A DNA stretch of 64,000 bases. Source: Cinnamomum chago. Lineage: Eukaryota; Streptophyta; Magnoliopsida; Laurales; Lauraceae. Where the stretch lies: the NCBI GenBank assembly GCA_038049695.1, contig CP142454.1, forward strand, positions 17,492,501-17,556,500. The letters are read 5' to 3'. Shown here one piece after another: positions 10,885 through 22,486 of this stretch. The position numbers and the translations under genes were made by a program. Each line of letters begins with the position of its first letter. Position 1 is the first letter of the stretch. A model generated the notes under the pieces. That model saw nothing but the letters and a program-made list of their open reading frames with translations, ran no database searches and was not told the DNA's origin.

Positions 10885-13784
10885 TTTGGATTTAGCTACC
10901 CGTCTTGTGGTCCACTGAAAGCAATTGGTACCACTTTTCCGCTGCCCACATCAGTGACATATCCCCTGAATTCACAAGAGGAAGCTGTTACTTTCTTATT
11001 CATGCGTTTCAACCTTCAACCTAAATAAAATAATAATAATAATTAGACGATTTGGGTTAACCCTTTTTACTAATTTTGGTTGGCGTCTGTTCAAGTCAGT
11101 CCATGCTTAAGTGGGCCCCACCAACCAGCTGGTGTACATGTACATGTGAGCAATATGCAGTGTGGGGCCAACTTGTATATATCAAGAGGAAAACCAAGGG
11201 ATTGTTTTTTGACAGTGATTATCAGGGCCGGCCCTGGGCAGGGGCTGTAAGTGCCCTTGCCCCGGGCCCATTTTTCAAGGGGGGCCCATTTTTCCAATTT
11301 GGCAACACCAGTAATTCTGTAGATTTATGTATGCTACTTCCGACGATCATAAGTTTTTTGCCATTTCTTGCAATCCTTGATGAATCAATCCCCAAAATTG
11401 AACCACTAATCATTGTTGGCCTTCTACAAATGATGAGCGGTTTAGATTTTCATTGTGGGTCCCACAGAAATAAAAAAAAATTTTAATTTTTTTTGTGGAC
11501 TTTTTTTGTAAATATCTCAAAATATATGGCAAATCAAAGGTTGAAAATTGACCACATGACCGTTTCATAACTTACTAAGAAGATTAATAGTTCAGATCAA
11601 CCAAATGGGACCAATAAGAAAGGGTTCCACAACCAAACGGGGTATTGGCATGCGTTGTTCTCTGAAACCAACTTGAACTTGTTACCGTTCATCTGAAGAG
11701 GTATTGTATGGGTAATCAACAGTCATCCTTGTTCTTCAATTTTCTCGTTATCCATAAAGGAATCAAACAACCAAACTCTACGAATATAGTTGAGTCAAGT
11801 AAAGTTAATTTTGAAGAAAGAATAAAATATAAGTGAGTTATAATAGTATTTTTTTTAGTTGTTTGTTATGGAATATTTTTGACTTTTTGTATGAAAAATT
11901 TGAGTTTTTTTGTGTATTTTAGTGGATAAAAGGTAGTTGCTTTTTGACTTTTTGTATGAAAAAGATAGGGGAGTTTTGAATAAAGTACATTTGATGCGAC
12001 ATCTTGTCCGGAAAATGAAAACTTTACTTGACTTTGATAGTATTAGTAAAGTACCAAACAAGACCTAAGGGCCTGGACGGTTTGGATTTTTAAAATGGGC
12101 CCCACAGAAGTCCAAAACACATGATCAAACTGTTTGAGATCTTATAAAAATATCTCAAAATATATGAGAAATCAACAACTGATCTCTCATTTACTATCGG
12201 TTTTAGACCTTATAAACATTATTAACGGTTCAGATCATGATTGTGGGACTCATAAAATGTGTTTCCAAAAGCAAAAGGCGGTAACCTCTATTTTACCACC
12301 TGAGTCACTATTCATCCGCAAATCAGCGTGGGCGTGCATTTCCAGAATGCGATGTGGGAGGTCCCACATTCATTCTATACGCTTATGAGGACTTTGTCCG
12401 TATTTTGAGGATTCCTCTTATAGGGTGGCAAGGCAACCATTGCCAAACTTGGATTTTCCTCGTAAGCAAGGAAAAACAACGAGGAATCCACAACACAGAT
12501 AGTTGCCGTACGTTTGGTAACAATCCTCATAGAGGAATCCTCTCTGCTTTTCCTCACAATTAACAAAAACAGGCCCGGCCCTGAACAGGGGCTGTAAGTG
12601 CCCTTGCCCAGGGCCCATTTTTCAGGGGGGGGCCCAAAATCCCTCTCCTTCTGGCTTCTACATTTTATTTTATTTTCAATCATTTGGTGGGGGCAGGGCT
12701 CATCCAATGGATTCCATCGTCCTGGGCATCAATAGACCCATCATCAAATCATCTGAGAGTGCTTATTGCATCACTGATTTGAGCATCCATCAGTGGGGCC
12801 CACCAATGATATTTTATATTTGATGGCTGAAATTCTGGGAGAATCTGGTCTAGCGTTGGGATGATTTGGGGCTTTTTTTTTTTACAAACAGATCATCAAG
12901 CCTTCAGCCCTTCACCCGTTCTTCTCATCTGTTATTGGGGCCCACCAATGATTTTTTATTCCCCATATATGATGCTTAGATTCTGGTCTGAGTTCTCTTC
13001 TCTTTTTTTTTAAATAGTTATACTGGGGCATCATCAACCAATTGCCAATTTTTCACATCAGTGGAGCCCACCAATGATATTATCATATATGATGGCTGAA
13101 GAGGCCTAACTTTTACTCTTGCCTTGGGCCCTGAAAAAATCAGAACCGGCCCTGGTGATTATCTCCTTCACCATGGGTGGACCTTTCAAGTGTTACGACT
13201 AATGATGCTGGCGCGACAGTAGCTGCGACCGTGGGATAAAGAGGAATTCTTTAAAATAATGTCTTAAAATTTTATTTTATTATTTAACTTGTTAGCTTAA
13301 CCATTGGCTGCACCACCCAAATGAAAATCATATATCCCCCATTGTGCTTCACTCTCTATGAAAAGTCATTTATGTGGTGATCAAGCATGACAAAGTAAAT
13401 CTAGCTTTCCATTGGACAACTGTTTTCTAGAATTTTTCATTTATAAAAGCGAAATGCGCTACGCCACGCCACGCCACACTAAACTATGAAAAATTTACAC
13501 ATAAAGTATTATTTACACCTAAAGTGACCTAGAGAAAGATTAATAAATATGTTTTATTCTTACTCGGTGCAGGCAGAGCAGAGGGAGGTGAGGTTGTGAG
13601 CAACTCCAAGTGCATCTAGTGCGCGCCAGGCGTTAGGGAAGAGGCTGAGGGCTGCACCCGTGGCTCGTAGCTCGTGGGACCTCTCAAGGACCATGGCTCG
13701 GATTCCTACCCTCTTCAATCCCAGTGCCGTTGCCAGCCCTGCAATTCCCCCTCCTACAATCACAACATCGTAGTATTTCTCCAT
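9944..13784 (-). CDS. FAD-dependent monooxygenase (MO1 / salicylate hydroxylase-like), 3' exons missing
   Basis: Four exons join in frame: 13784-13564, 10965-10900, 10660-10483 and 10175-9944, all with GT-AG borders (232 codons plus one base). Residues 6-35 form the FAD dinucleotide-binding fold ([17 protein letters not shown], then VLERS). [13 protein letters not shown] lies in exon 3, and exon 4 opens with IGCDGVHS, the conserved DG motif of the PHBH family. Relatives are about 400-450 residues, so the last 170-200, including the second flavin motif GD, are absent. Exon 4 ends in a good donor, but no further exon lies between it and the retrotransposon at 8700. Either the gene continues left of the window with the 8.7+ kb element in an intron, or it is truncated. 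No stop or frameshift is seen in the four exons. Intron 1 is long (about 2.6 kb) and contains a hAT element. The family hydroxylates small aromatics or related substrates; the substrate here is unknown. Confidence 0.82.
10853..10881. repeat. (GA)n microsatellite in a monooxygenase intron
   Basis: About 14 uninterrupted GA units in intron 2, some 20 bases from the exon 2 donor. Confidence 0.95.
11223..13154. mobile_element. Non-autonomous hAT element (1,932 bp) with perfect 8-bp TSD
   Basis: The left end is CAGGGCCGGCCCTG and the right end, inverted, is CAGGGCCGGTTCTG. The octamer GTGATTAT flanks both sides exactly (11215-11222 and 13155-13162). An 8-bp duplication and CAGGG ends are hallmarks of hAT transposons. 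No transposase ORF is present. The right part holds three diverged copies of a roughly 130-bp subrepeat, each with a CCCACCAATGAT core (near 12797, 12941, 13067). A second sequence resembling the left end lies inside at 12571. The element sits in intron 1 of the monooxygenase gene. Confidence 0.92.
12571..12640 (+). repeat. Internal second copy of the hAT left terminus
   Basis: This stretch nearly repeats positions 11223-11285: both contain CAGGGGCTGTAAGTGCCCTT followed by a GGGCCCATTTTTCA word. The 8 bases before it do not match the bases after 13154, so it is not the left end of an element ending at 13154. It could mark an internal duplication or an older nested relative. Confidence 0.8.
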
Positions 13785-13828
13785 TCTCTCTCTCTAAAAC
13801 ACATGCACCCACATACGAACACGCTACA

Positions 13829-13836
13829 TATTTATA
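13829..13836 (-). promoter_or_regulatory. TATA box of the monooxygenase gene
   Basis: The minus strand reads TATAAATA about 45 bases before the ATG at 13784, giving a very short 5' leader. Placement and sequence fit a plant core promoter. Confidence 0.6.
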
Positions 13837-13839
13837 GAA

Positions 13840-16225
13840 GGGAGATTCTTCAATGAGAGTATTCCACTGAGGAGAAACTTCGTGGCAGCCAAACTTTCAA
13901 GGAGGGTGGGCATCAATGGCGGCTAGCCAAGTAAATTTTTGAATTGTCTTTAGATAAGCTCTATACGTAATGGCAGCTCAAGTCAATGGTGGACCTACGG
14001 CCCCAAGTCAATTTTTAAATTGCCTTAGATAAACTATGTATGTAATGGCAGCTCAAGTATCCAGCACCAGGTGCACTACAATTGGCGAAAATGGTGAGAG
14101 AATTGGCGTCAAAAACAGGGTTTGGGCGTGTCAGGGAGGACAAAACTCATGGGTTGGACCATGGGGCATGGGTCCCACTGATGCTCATGTACGCAAAGAC
14201 AAACATCCCAATGTGCCAGCTCTCTGTCCAGACCGAAATGGATGGGACCCACCACTGTGACATGGGAAGTCATTGGCCCCACTTAGAGATGATGGGGTCC
14301 TTATAATTGGCTTAGGACCTAGGTGATGAGCACCTAGGGCAACTATAGGACAACCCCCAAAAATCGATGATGGTCCCCTAGCCATTTCCCAAAAGGCTAC
14401 CCCACCCTCAAGATATTTTCCATCTCTGTCTCTTTTGTTGAAATTACAAATGCTTTGGAGTAAGAATAAAATAGGAAAATTTAAAGAACTCATCAAGCCA
14501 ATACCACATTCCAACGTCCCTACGTGGAGATCTCCATTTGAGCGGTCTTACTAATGATTAATCATTTGATAAAAAAATAGAAATAAATATACATAAAATA
14601 ATATTAATCACATTTTTTATGAAAAAGTCAATCGAAGGGTATGATTAATTCTTATTCTCGATATCATATATATTTGAAGACCTTTATTTTGCAGGGCTCA
14701 GATTCAAGTAAATGGGCTCCACTGTAATAGTGTAATGTTCCACTCTCTTCTCTCAATATATGTCCAAGTGCAATGAAAAGCCCAACGTTGCTCAAAACAC
14801 TAGTAAAACCATATAAGAACGAAGAGGGTGTTTTGGATGCTTTACACCTAGCCCCATTAAATAATATAGGCTATTCGATCTCATTCATCAAATCAAAAGG
14901 CCTTTCACATATAGAATTATAGAAATTATAGAAATTGAGTTTTAACTACTTAGTTATTCTTCTTCTTTTAAATGCATTACATTTCTTCTTTCACTATTTG
15001 TTGATGGAGAAAAAAGTCTAACAAAATCTAAAATATTCTCACCCCACCCAAATAAAATTCCTAGGTCCCACAGTTGTGTGCGTCAGGAGCAAACGAATGG
15101 TCCAAATTTAATGGGAAGAACTGTACGGTGACGATCTTTTTATCATAATGGTTTGATCCTGACAATATTATCAATGAAGAAGACGGTCTACCCATGGGGC
15201 TCTTCCTAAGGATCTTTTTGCCACGTTTGAGAAAGACTTCTAAAATGACGATGGAATCAGTATATTAAAAAAACAGAAGAAGAAGAAAACACAATATTGA
15301 TAACAAATCGTTAAGGTTGAGTCCATTTTTGCCATTCCAACCTTATGACTTATTTGACCTTTAATCGGCCAACCAAATCGGGATAACTCTTTTTATTTTC
15401 TGTTTGGGCTTGAATTAACATTTTTAATCAGATTAATAAATATGTTGGGGGTTTATGGCTGAGTAAAGACTTTCCACTATACCTAGCAATCTAATCAGAT
15501 GATTTATTGCATTTTAACCCACCAACCTGACTGGGGTTAATTAAGTAATTATGAGTTTAGGTTGACCCTTTCGACTTTTAGATTGGGTTTGAACGGTCAT
15601 TTAAAATCAAATTTATATGTAGTTATGTTCAGATTAGGCAATTACATGGGTTCGGGAGGTAATTTGGAATCCAATTTATAAATAGTCATTCATGTTCAAG
15701 AGAGAGTGGATGCTGATAAATACTTGACCAGCAGAGCAGGTGTACAGTATAGTAAGCCCAAGCCTTATTAAGAGTTTTTTTTATTTAATAAAAAATAGAC
15801 ATAATTTTATTTTCATTTATAAAGTAAAAGGAATTAACATTTTAAAATTATTAGGGAAGAAATGTTCATAATATATAAAATCTTAATAAATTAAGATATT
15901 CGTTGAATTTGATTTTTTTAAATGACTAGTAGTAAGTCATATACCGAAATAATATGATCAATCAACCACCACTTTTGTCCCTACAAGCAAACCCTAGCTT
16001 CGCCGCTGAGTAGAAACTCCATCAAAACACCTTCATATTAAAAATCCGACCCGCTCAAATAATCAACCTTTCGATATATCCGGTCAGGCTAAATTTTGGA
16101 TGATAACCCACATGCTTCGGTTTTCTACATGTGGGACCCACCATAGATTTCACCTCCTTCAATGGGTCCGGATTCTGGACTCATGTTGCACCCATGTAGG
16201 TGTGGGCTGCATGCTTAACCTAGGC
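13840..16225. other. Intergenic, no gene seen
   Basis: AT-rich sequence with no credible coding frame. A short direct duplication is visible: 13927-13982 and 14002-14056 both run from CCAAGT through a run of T to GTAATGGCAGCTCAAGT. The rest looks like decayed repeat sequence. Confidence 0.6.
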
Positions 16226-16231
16226 GAGTGC

Positions 16232-16238
16232 TATAAAG
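16232..16238 (+). promoter_or_regulatory. TATA box before an orphan short ORF
   Basis: TATAAAG lies 79 bases before the ATG at 16317, followed by a CT-rich leader. The arrangement looks like a real plant core promoter. Confidence 0.45.
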
Positions 16239-16278
16239 ATCATGTCCTTTCAAACAAAATGTGAGGAAAGAGGAACCA

Positions 16279-16282
<4 letters not shown>

Positions 16283-16316
<34 letters not shown>
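16283..16316. repeat. (TC)n microsatellite
   Basis: Seventeen TC units ending directly at the ATG at 16317. CT runs are common in plant 5' leaders. Confidence 0.97.
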
Positions 16317-16318
<2 letters not shown>

Positions 16319-16412
16319 GGCAACTGGCATCAATAGCTCTGCAATGGTCCTCAAAAACCCTCCTAAAACTCTAAATCCTCTCTTCTTCTCCCCAAAACCC
16401 CGTTACAGTTGA
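16317..16412 (+). pseudogene. Possible truncated first exon with a plastid transit-peptide-like start
   Basis: Thirty-one codons beginning MATGINSSAMVL and ending FFSPKPRYS, then TGA. The composition (Ser, Asn, Thr, Pro, Lys; almost no acidic residues) fits the start of a chloroplast transit peptide, and a TATA box plus CT leader sit upstream. The sequence after 16412 is repeat-like and non-coding. It may be the stump of a gene cut by an insertion, or an exon whose partners I cannot see. The protein family is not recognised. Confidence 0.35.
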
Positions 16413-17368
16413 TCATTGGTAAAACCTTGGATGCACAACACCATTGATGCTAAATCCAAGGTGGACATGCCACAGGGGATTTTTGGCATGGATTTTCACT
16501 TCAATCGCTATGCCAAAAATGAGGTGGCATTTGGCATATGGGAGTGAGATGCTAAATTTGGCATTTCAAAAGATGAGATGTCAAATCATATTTTGCATTA
16601 TTTTGTTCCAAATGGACTATTGTGGATGAGTTGGATTTAATATATAAAAGAGGTAAAATAAAAAATAAAAAAAAAATATTACATTTGTCATATGAGGTGG
16701 AGTTTACTCCAATAGAGACATCAAATTGCAAATGATCAATTTGTCACATAAGCCTTCATTTTAAAAAAGGCATCTCCAAATTTGACTTCTCTCTTGGAGA
16801 TACTCTAAGATTTCCCTATAAAGATATAAGTCAAGAAAATCTCTTCTGTTTCTTTATATAGCATTTTGGTTTCTTCAATCCAAAATTGTTTATCACATTA
16901 ACACAATTTTGAAATTAGCCACTTTTATGTTTCTTTTCACTGCTTTTGATTGCATTTTTTTTACCATCTCAATATAACTCATGCAAAAAGTTGTCATTAT
17001 TTTATTTTTATTTTTGCTAGAAGGGGTGATGTTTATTGAAGATTGAAAGCAGAACGCAGATTAGGACGGAGTCCTAGATTACAGTAACTGAAGTAAAGTA
17101 AGAGAAGGAAAGCAGAAACAAGTAAAAGGAAATTAAGATGATGCCGCCTACGGAAGTTTGAAACCACCAAAAGTCTTACCAATCGTCCATAGGCCTTGGC
17201 TGGATGACACAGTAGGCCGTTATTCATGCTGTATTAGTTGACCTTGATGCCTCATCGGCATTATATCTGTCATTAGCAATTTTTGGGAAACAAAGTTCCA
17301 CTAACTTTGGGCAACACTGATCTATCCACATGTCTTATAACTATTCAACCCGAGCTCAACCAGAAATT
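16413..17368. other. Repeat-derived spacer
   Basis: No gene. 16440-16810 repeats words such as GGCATTTGGCAT and ends in a GGAGATACTCTAAG motif seen at plant MITE ends. 17000-17226, read on the minus strand, resembles a LINE 3' tail: the T-rich stretch at 17000-17020 would be its poly(A). Both calls are weak. Confidence 0.35.
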
Positions 17369-17371
17369 TAC

Positions 17372-17812
17372 CCTATGTTTGGAAAGGGGGCAGGGGAGGG
17401 GAGGGGAAATTTGAGGGGAAAGGAAAATGAAGGGGAGGGGAGGGAAGGGAAAATTAATTTTACCTCCTCTTTTTTGGGAAGTGAAAAAGTAGGGGGAAAA
17501 AAGTGAAAAAGTATGGTTTTGTTTGTTTGTGAGATAGAGATAAAATTACCATTTTGTCATTACTTTTATAAAAACTTCAAAATTATATTTTATAGATGAA
17601 GGGCAATTTTGTAATTTTTTTCTTTTTTCCCTCCTTTCCCCTCATTTTCCCCCTTGTTTTGGGGGGGGGGGGGATTTTTCACACATTTTCCCCTCCCCCC
17701 CACCCCCCCATTTTCCCTCCCCCTTTCCCAAACACCCTCTAAAAAACTTTTCCCCCCACTTTTCCCTCTTTTTTTTCCTCCCCCCCATTTTCACCCCTTC
17801 CCAAACAGAGGG
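17372..17812. mobile_element. Tourist-like MITE, G/C-tract family, copy 1
   Basis: The left end CCCTATGTTTGGAAAGGG pairs with the right end inverted, CCCTCTGTTTGGGAAGGG. TTA flanks both sides (17369-17371, 17813-17815), the usual PIF/Harbinger target duplication. The two arms are extreme purine (left) and pyrimidine (right) tracts of G4-5A and C4-7T runs. A second family member is at 33479-33906. Confidence 0.82.
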
Positions 17813-17815
17813 TTA

Positions 17816-18480
17816 GGACCGTCAATCCAAACCCAAAATTAATGGGTTGGGTTCATGGACTGTTGTGCAATTAGTCAGTTTGGGACATGTAGATGGGCCG
17901 AGTTGACTCAATATGAACCCAACTCATTTGTTCATCACATAAGAAATGTCAACCCAAACCCAACTCAAAAATAAAATAGAGTCACCAAGGCATTTAAATG
18001 TTGACCTGGGTTGTTAGAGGACTGTTCACTACGTAATATCAATATCACTGGATTTGCCCCCACTGAATTCTAATGTAGTGTGTGTTGGAAAAATGACTAA
18101 GAGCACCACTAGTTTTTATCAACTTTGAGTCAAAAACTAAGTGGGACCTACTTATCCTTTTGGGTGGAAATACATGGAAATGTAATCTACTCCATGAGTA
18201 GATTAAGGACATGTATTGAGTTGCTCTAATCCATTAACGAGTGAATGAGAAATTGCCTCATAAACACCACTACTTGAACATGTTAAACATGGAAACAAAA
18301 GAAAGTGGTAAACTTGCTTCCCACATTGCTTGGGAGCAAAACATTCCTTGGGTATAAATATGCATACCTTGGTAGTATAAGATGAGCTCCAAGGGGCATC
18401 CCACTTTTGTAGAGGAGGGAGGACCTGGATCAAAGTAGGGTCACCACAACACAAGCCTGCCCCGCCCCTCACCGAGCCAA
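17816..18480. other. Intergenic, no gene seen
   Basis: AT-rich spacer with repeats of Asn/Pro-like words (CCCAAACCCAA) typical of decayed MITEs. No supported ORF. Confidence 0.5.
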
Positions 18481-19544
18481 GCTTGGGCTTGGGCTTGGGC
18501 TTCACGCGTGAGTTGGGCCTGGCTTGGCCCACTACCCATTTATAATTTTTTGGAGAATTTTTTTTCCCAAGAGGTGTGTCCAAAGAAGGTGTGCATTTGT
18601 TCATCTAAACAGTCACTGTTCTGAACAGATGCAACCCCCCATGAAGAGACCCGATACAAGCTATTTATATGCATCTTGTTCATGACTTTTCATCATCACA
18701 ATCACTGCTGCTGCATTTCATTTTCGAGTTATCATCTGTGTCTGGAGATAGCTTTATTGCACTGTTGGTTCGCCTGTCACACAGTTTGTACTACTGTAAC
18801 TGCTGTGAGATAGATCATTGTATCTTGGGAGACAAACGCTGTTGAAACTCGTGAGTACCATTGCGGGGGCGAATTTTGTCGTAAGGACATAGTGTCAAAC
18901 CCTAGCCTTGATCAATCTTCTTCTGCGAATTTCTGAGATTCGTAACTCCAACAACAGAGTACTGTATTCTGCCTTCAAATAGTAAGTTGATTTCCATTCC
19001 TAGATTACATTCTGTAGTTTTGATTTACTGTTGTTCTGTTTTACTGTTGTGAGAATTGTATCCTATATACTTAACTATTACTGTATGTACTCGGAACAAC
19101 AGTGTGCAACTTCAACAGCTTCAAAACACAAATACAAAACAAAATGACAGTGAAAGAGCTATGCATCTTATTCGTTTCTTTCATGAAGCCCAAAATCTTG
19201 TTACAGTTAATGAACTACAAGCTTGCAACAAACTCATGGAAGGCACATCATGAAAATAGAAATTAGTCCATACTCCATAGACCTATCAATGCAATCCATG
19301 AATGAAATATTAGAACCTCCCTTCGTTTTGAATCTTGGGTTATTGGATTGCCAAGAGAGAGATGGTCCCCTCCTCATATGAAAAAGGTAAAGCTAAATTT
19401 TGATGGGCTGGTTGAGCGGGATGGGCATATTGCTGGGATTGGAGTTGTTAGATCATAAAGGTCGCCAGTCCGCTGCATTCTCTGAGCAAATTCTAATGCT
19501 CCACCGTTAGAGGCAGAGTCGAAGCTTTGGCTAGAGGAATGAAT

Positions 19545-21926
19545 TGTTACACTCCAACCCGAGTTAATCAAGATTAACTCTAATTAATTGAGATTAGTTT
19601 TAATTAATTGAGATTAACATGGTTTAAGTATGGTTAATCAAATTAATGGTGATTAACGACTAAAATGGATCAAATTAGTCTTGAATAAATGACTTTAGCA
19701 TAATGGACAAATTTGGAAGAGATTGATTTAATTGAGTTGAGTCTATTAGTGAGATTGAGGACTTTTCCGTAAATACGGATTTGTGCGTATTTCATCGAAT
19801 GCAGTAAAATTTGATACCATCGTGTGTATCTCGATGAGTACAATAATTTTCATAATGCACACATTTTCATTTGACTTAACATGAGTCAAATGAGCCTTGA
19901 ATTGACTCAAACTGGAAATATGTATAATATATGAGGTTTATATGCAAGACGCATATGATATGTGTCAAAACCCAAGCTTCATGTCATGAGGTGGCTTCAT
20001 CCCAGCAACTTTGAGACAGAGAGAAACACAACAAGCTTGAGTTCTTTCTTCCTCTTCGTTTTCTTCTTCCCATTCTTGAGTGAAGTGTTGATCAAGGAGT
20101 TTTCAAGTGATTTTGGAAAGGAAAAGTGATTTCATCACCTTCTTCATTAAGTGGGTTGGTCTTTATTAGAGGTTGGTGCTTTTGAATCAAATAGAGGTTG
20201 AAACAAAGGGGTTTTGAACCAAACTCAACTATAAGGCAAGTATAAATACTTGTTTATGATTATATGTTAAATTGGTTTAGAAGTGTATACAAGTTTGATT
20301 ATAGAAAAGATGTTGGTTGATTTGTTTGGAGTGGAATCATCATTTGAATCAATTGAATGATGTTTATAATGGTTGCATGATGGAATAGAAGTGATATCTT
20401 GTGTTGATATAGTGTTTGAAGAAGGGAACAGGAGGTTCCAAGGAGTTTTTGCAGGTCATGGAGTTGAAAACAGAATTCTGTAACAGGTTTGGTACAGCTC
20501 GGTCGACCGGCTAGGGGTTCCGGTCGACCGGCCACACATGAGTTGGCTTTTTGGAAGCCTGACGAAAATGCTATTATTGAATTTTATTTACAACTGTCGA
20601 TCGACCGACCATGGTCTCGATCGACCAAGTACACATGGAGTAGGTTGACATGGCCTTCGCAGGTCAACCGGGCTCCTAGTTGACGGGGTCGACCGACCAA
20701 GGCCTCGATCGACCGGATCTTCTGAGAATTTCTGAATCTTTTAAAGATTCTGACTAAATTGTCAAATGTAGTTTAAAGACTATTTTTACTGCGATCAATG
20801 AATAATGAATTTATTATTACTTCCATATAATGGTTTTTTTGGATGTTAATCCAAAATGAACTACATGTTAACCAAAGGTTAATTAAAGTTAATTGTAATC
20901 TAGTGATAACTTCTAAAGCTAATTCGTAAGGCATTGATAAATTGTACGAAATTAACATAATTTCAGAATTAATTTTTGAGTTTTTAGGATAAAGCCTATT
21001 GAGTGTTTCAAGGCTGTTACTCCTCCATTGGTGTTGATTAAGGGGACTTTAATGTACAAATTCCACATATATTGTGATGTCCATCGAGAATAATACGTAC
21101 ATTAAACAACTGATGATTACACCTGAATGGTTGGTATTATTTAATTGTTTAATTGAATTGTTCATTAAGTCTAGCACTACATAGTGAGTTCTATCAACTC
21201 TTTTGAACTGATATTGTTGCAGCAGATTATTTGGGGGCGTTCTGGAGCTCCGTGGTGATATCAGTAGTCCCTGGCCCGGGCTCTGATAAGTCCCACAATA
21301 AATGAATCCTTCTGTATGGAAAAGGGAATCCTTCTTTTTAAGGAAGTGGAAATTGAATATGAATTGAGATGCTATTGTAGTTTGCCAACGATAAAGACTC
21401 ATATTGTTTATAAATTGGAATTGTAATGTCTAACCATGAGTTAGATGAATTAAATATGTAATTGAATTAAATGTGTAATTAGCATGTTTAATCATGTAAT
21501 TGTTTATACATTGCTGAATTGTAAAATTTCATAGTGTTATTGATGGCATTACAGGCACAGCTGTCATTGCCGGTCCTTCTGAGGTCACAGCGCCACCGAA
21601 GACTTCCAATACGGTTCCTCCAGGAGGATTAGTTTGATAATAAAAGGAAAACAATGAATAATTGATAATAAAACTTTGTTATGGACTTGAATGAGTTTTT
21701 CTACTTCTAATCATTGCCTTGTAATTAAATAGGCAAGTGATTAGTTTGTATATAGTGTAAATGGATTTTTGTTTTGTACAAACAATGTATATTTGTGAAT
21801 ATTTCCGCATAATATGTGTTCGATATCCCTTGTGAAGTTTAATGCGTTGAGATTCACGGGAGTAAGTATGCGACGCGACTCGATGTTATCTCGGATTAAT
21901 CATAATCTCGGGCTCGGGTCGTGTCA
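19545..21926. mobile_element. Solo LTR, 2,382 bp, probably Del/Tekay-type gypsy
   Basis: It begins TGTTACACTCC, ends GGGTCGTGTCA, and is flanked by the 5-mer TGAAT on both sides (19540-19544, 21927-21931). The matching place in duplication copy 2 (near 23547) has uninterrupted TGAAT, proving an insertion. No gag, pol or typical PBS lies inside, so it is a single LTR left by recombination. The length and the TGT...ACACC-like start resemble Del/Tekay chromovirus LTRs; orientation is not fixed. Confidence 0.88.
20495..20720. repeat. Cluster of TCGACCGG / TCGATCGACC motifs inside the solo LTR
   Basis: GGTCGACCGG occurs twice near 20499 and 20521. GTCGATCGACCGACC, TCGATCGACC, GTCGACCGACC and TCGATCGACCGG follow within 200 bases. 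Several are palindromic. Such GTCGAC arrays contrast with the AT-rich rest of the LTR. Confidence 0.85.
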
Positions 21927-22252
21927 TGAATCTCCTAAAATCCATAAATATTAGGGATGTTATAATTGAAGGGACAACCTTATTATCACTAAAGCCTTGC
22001 ATCAACAATGTAACCTTTCTTGGAGTCTATTGAACAATTAGAAGAAAGATCAAGGAGAAGATAAGTGTGAATGTGTGATCCTCTTATCCTAAGCACCCAT
22101 GGGAACCTCATTGTGGGGCCATGTGAAATTTTGGTGTATGGTGCATAAATGAGCATGGACAAACATGATCGATACATAGCCATTATGCATTTTTCATCAT
22201 TTACATATGTAAATGAGTGCAAATAAGCAACCCATAATGATCCCACTTGCAC

Positions 22253-22364
22253 ACCCATTGACTAGAAGACTCCACTTACAGACCCATTGACTTGACTATA
22301 AGACTCCACTTACAGACCCATTGACTAGAAGACTCCACTTACAGACCCATTGACTGGAAGACTT
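22253..22364. repeat. Minisatellite, about 31-bp unit
   Basis: CCCATTGACTAGAAGACTCC followed by ACTTACAGA recurs about three to four times. The corresponding place in copy 2 (23867-23910) has only about one and a half units, so unit number changed after the duplication. Confidence 0.85.
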
Positions 22365-22486
22365 ACTGGTTACGAATTGAAAAATCAGTATACCGTTAGC
22401 TTCAAGCAACAGCCCCATGGCCTCATCCATGAGGTGGTCCTCACCATCATCACTACTATCATTATCTTCTTGAATTCACATTAGAG

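Larger units (their letters stand above)
18481..22486. repeat. Segmental tandem duplication, copy 1 (contains a solo LTR)
   Basis: Sequence from GCTTGGGCTTGGGCTTGGGC through CACATTAGA is repeated directly at 22487-24035 with a few percent differences. Copy 1 is interrupted at 19545-21926 by an LTR; without it the unit is about 1.62 kb. Near 19380-19540 a degenerate RNase H-like frame is recognisable (KLNFDG, then GIGVV), suggesting retroelement origin, but stops break it. Near its right end copy 1 has about two more units of a small repeat (22253-22364) than copy 2. Confidence 0.93.

Noticed and set aside
11076..11486. 136-codon plus-strand ORF at the hAT left end
   Set aside because: It crosses the transposon border and the target duplication, and its product has no family features.
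18481..19540. Copy 1 of the duplication as the 5' part of an active LTR retrotransposon
   Set aside because: There is no TG...CA pair with matching target duplication around the unit, no primer binding site, and only a broken RNase H-like frame.
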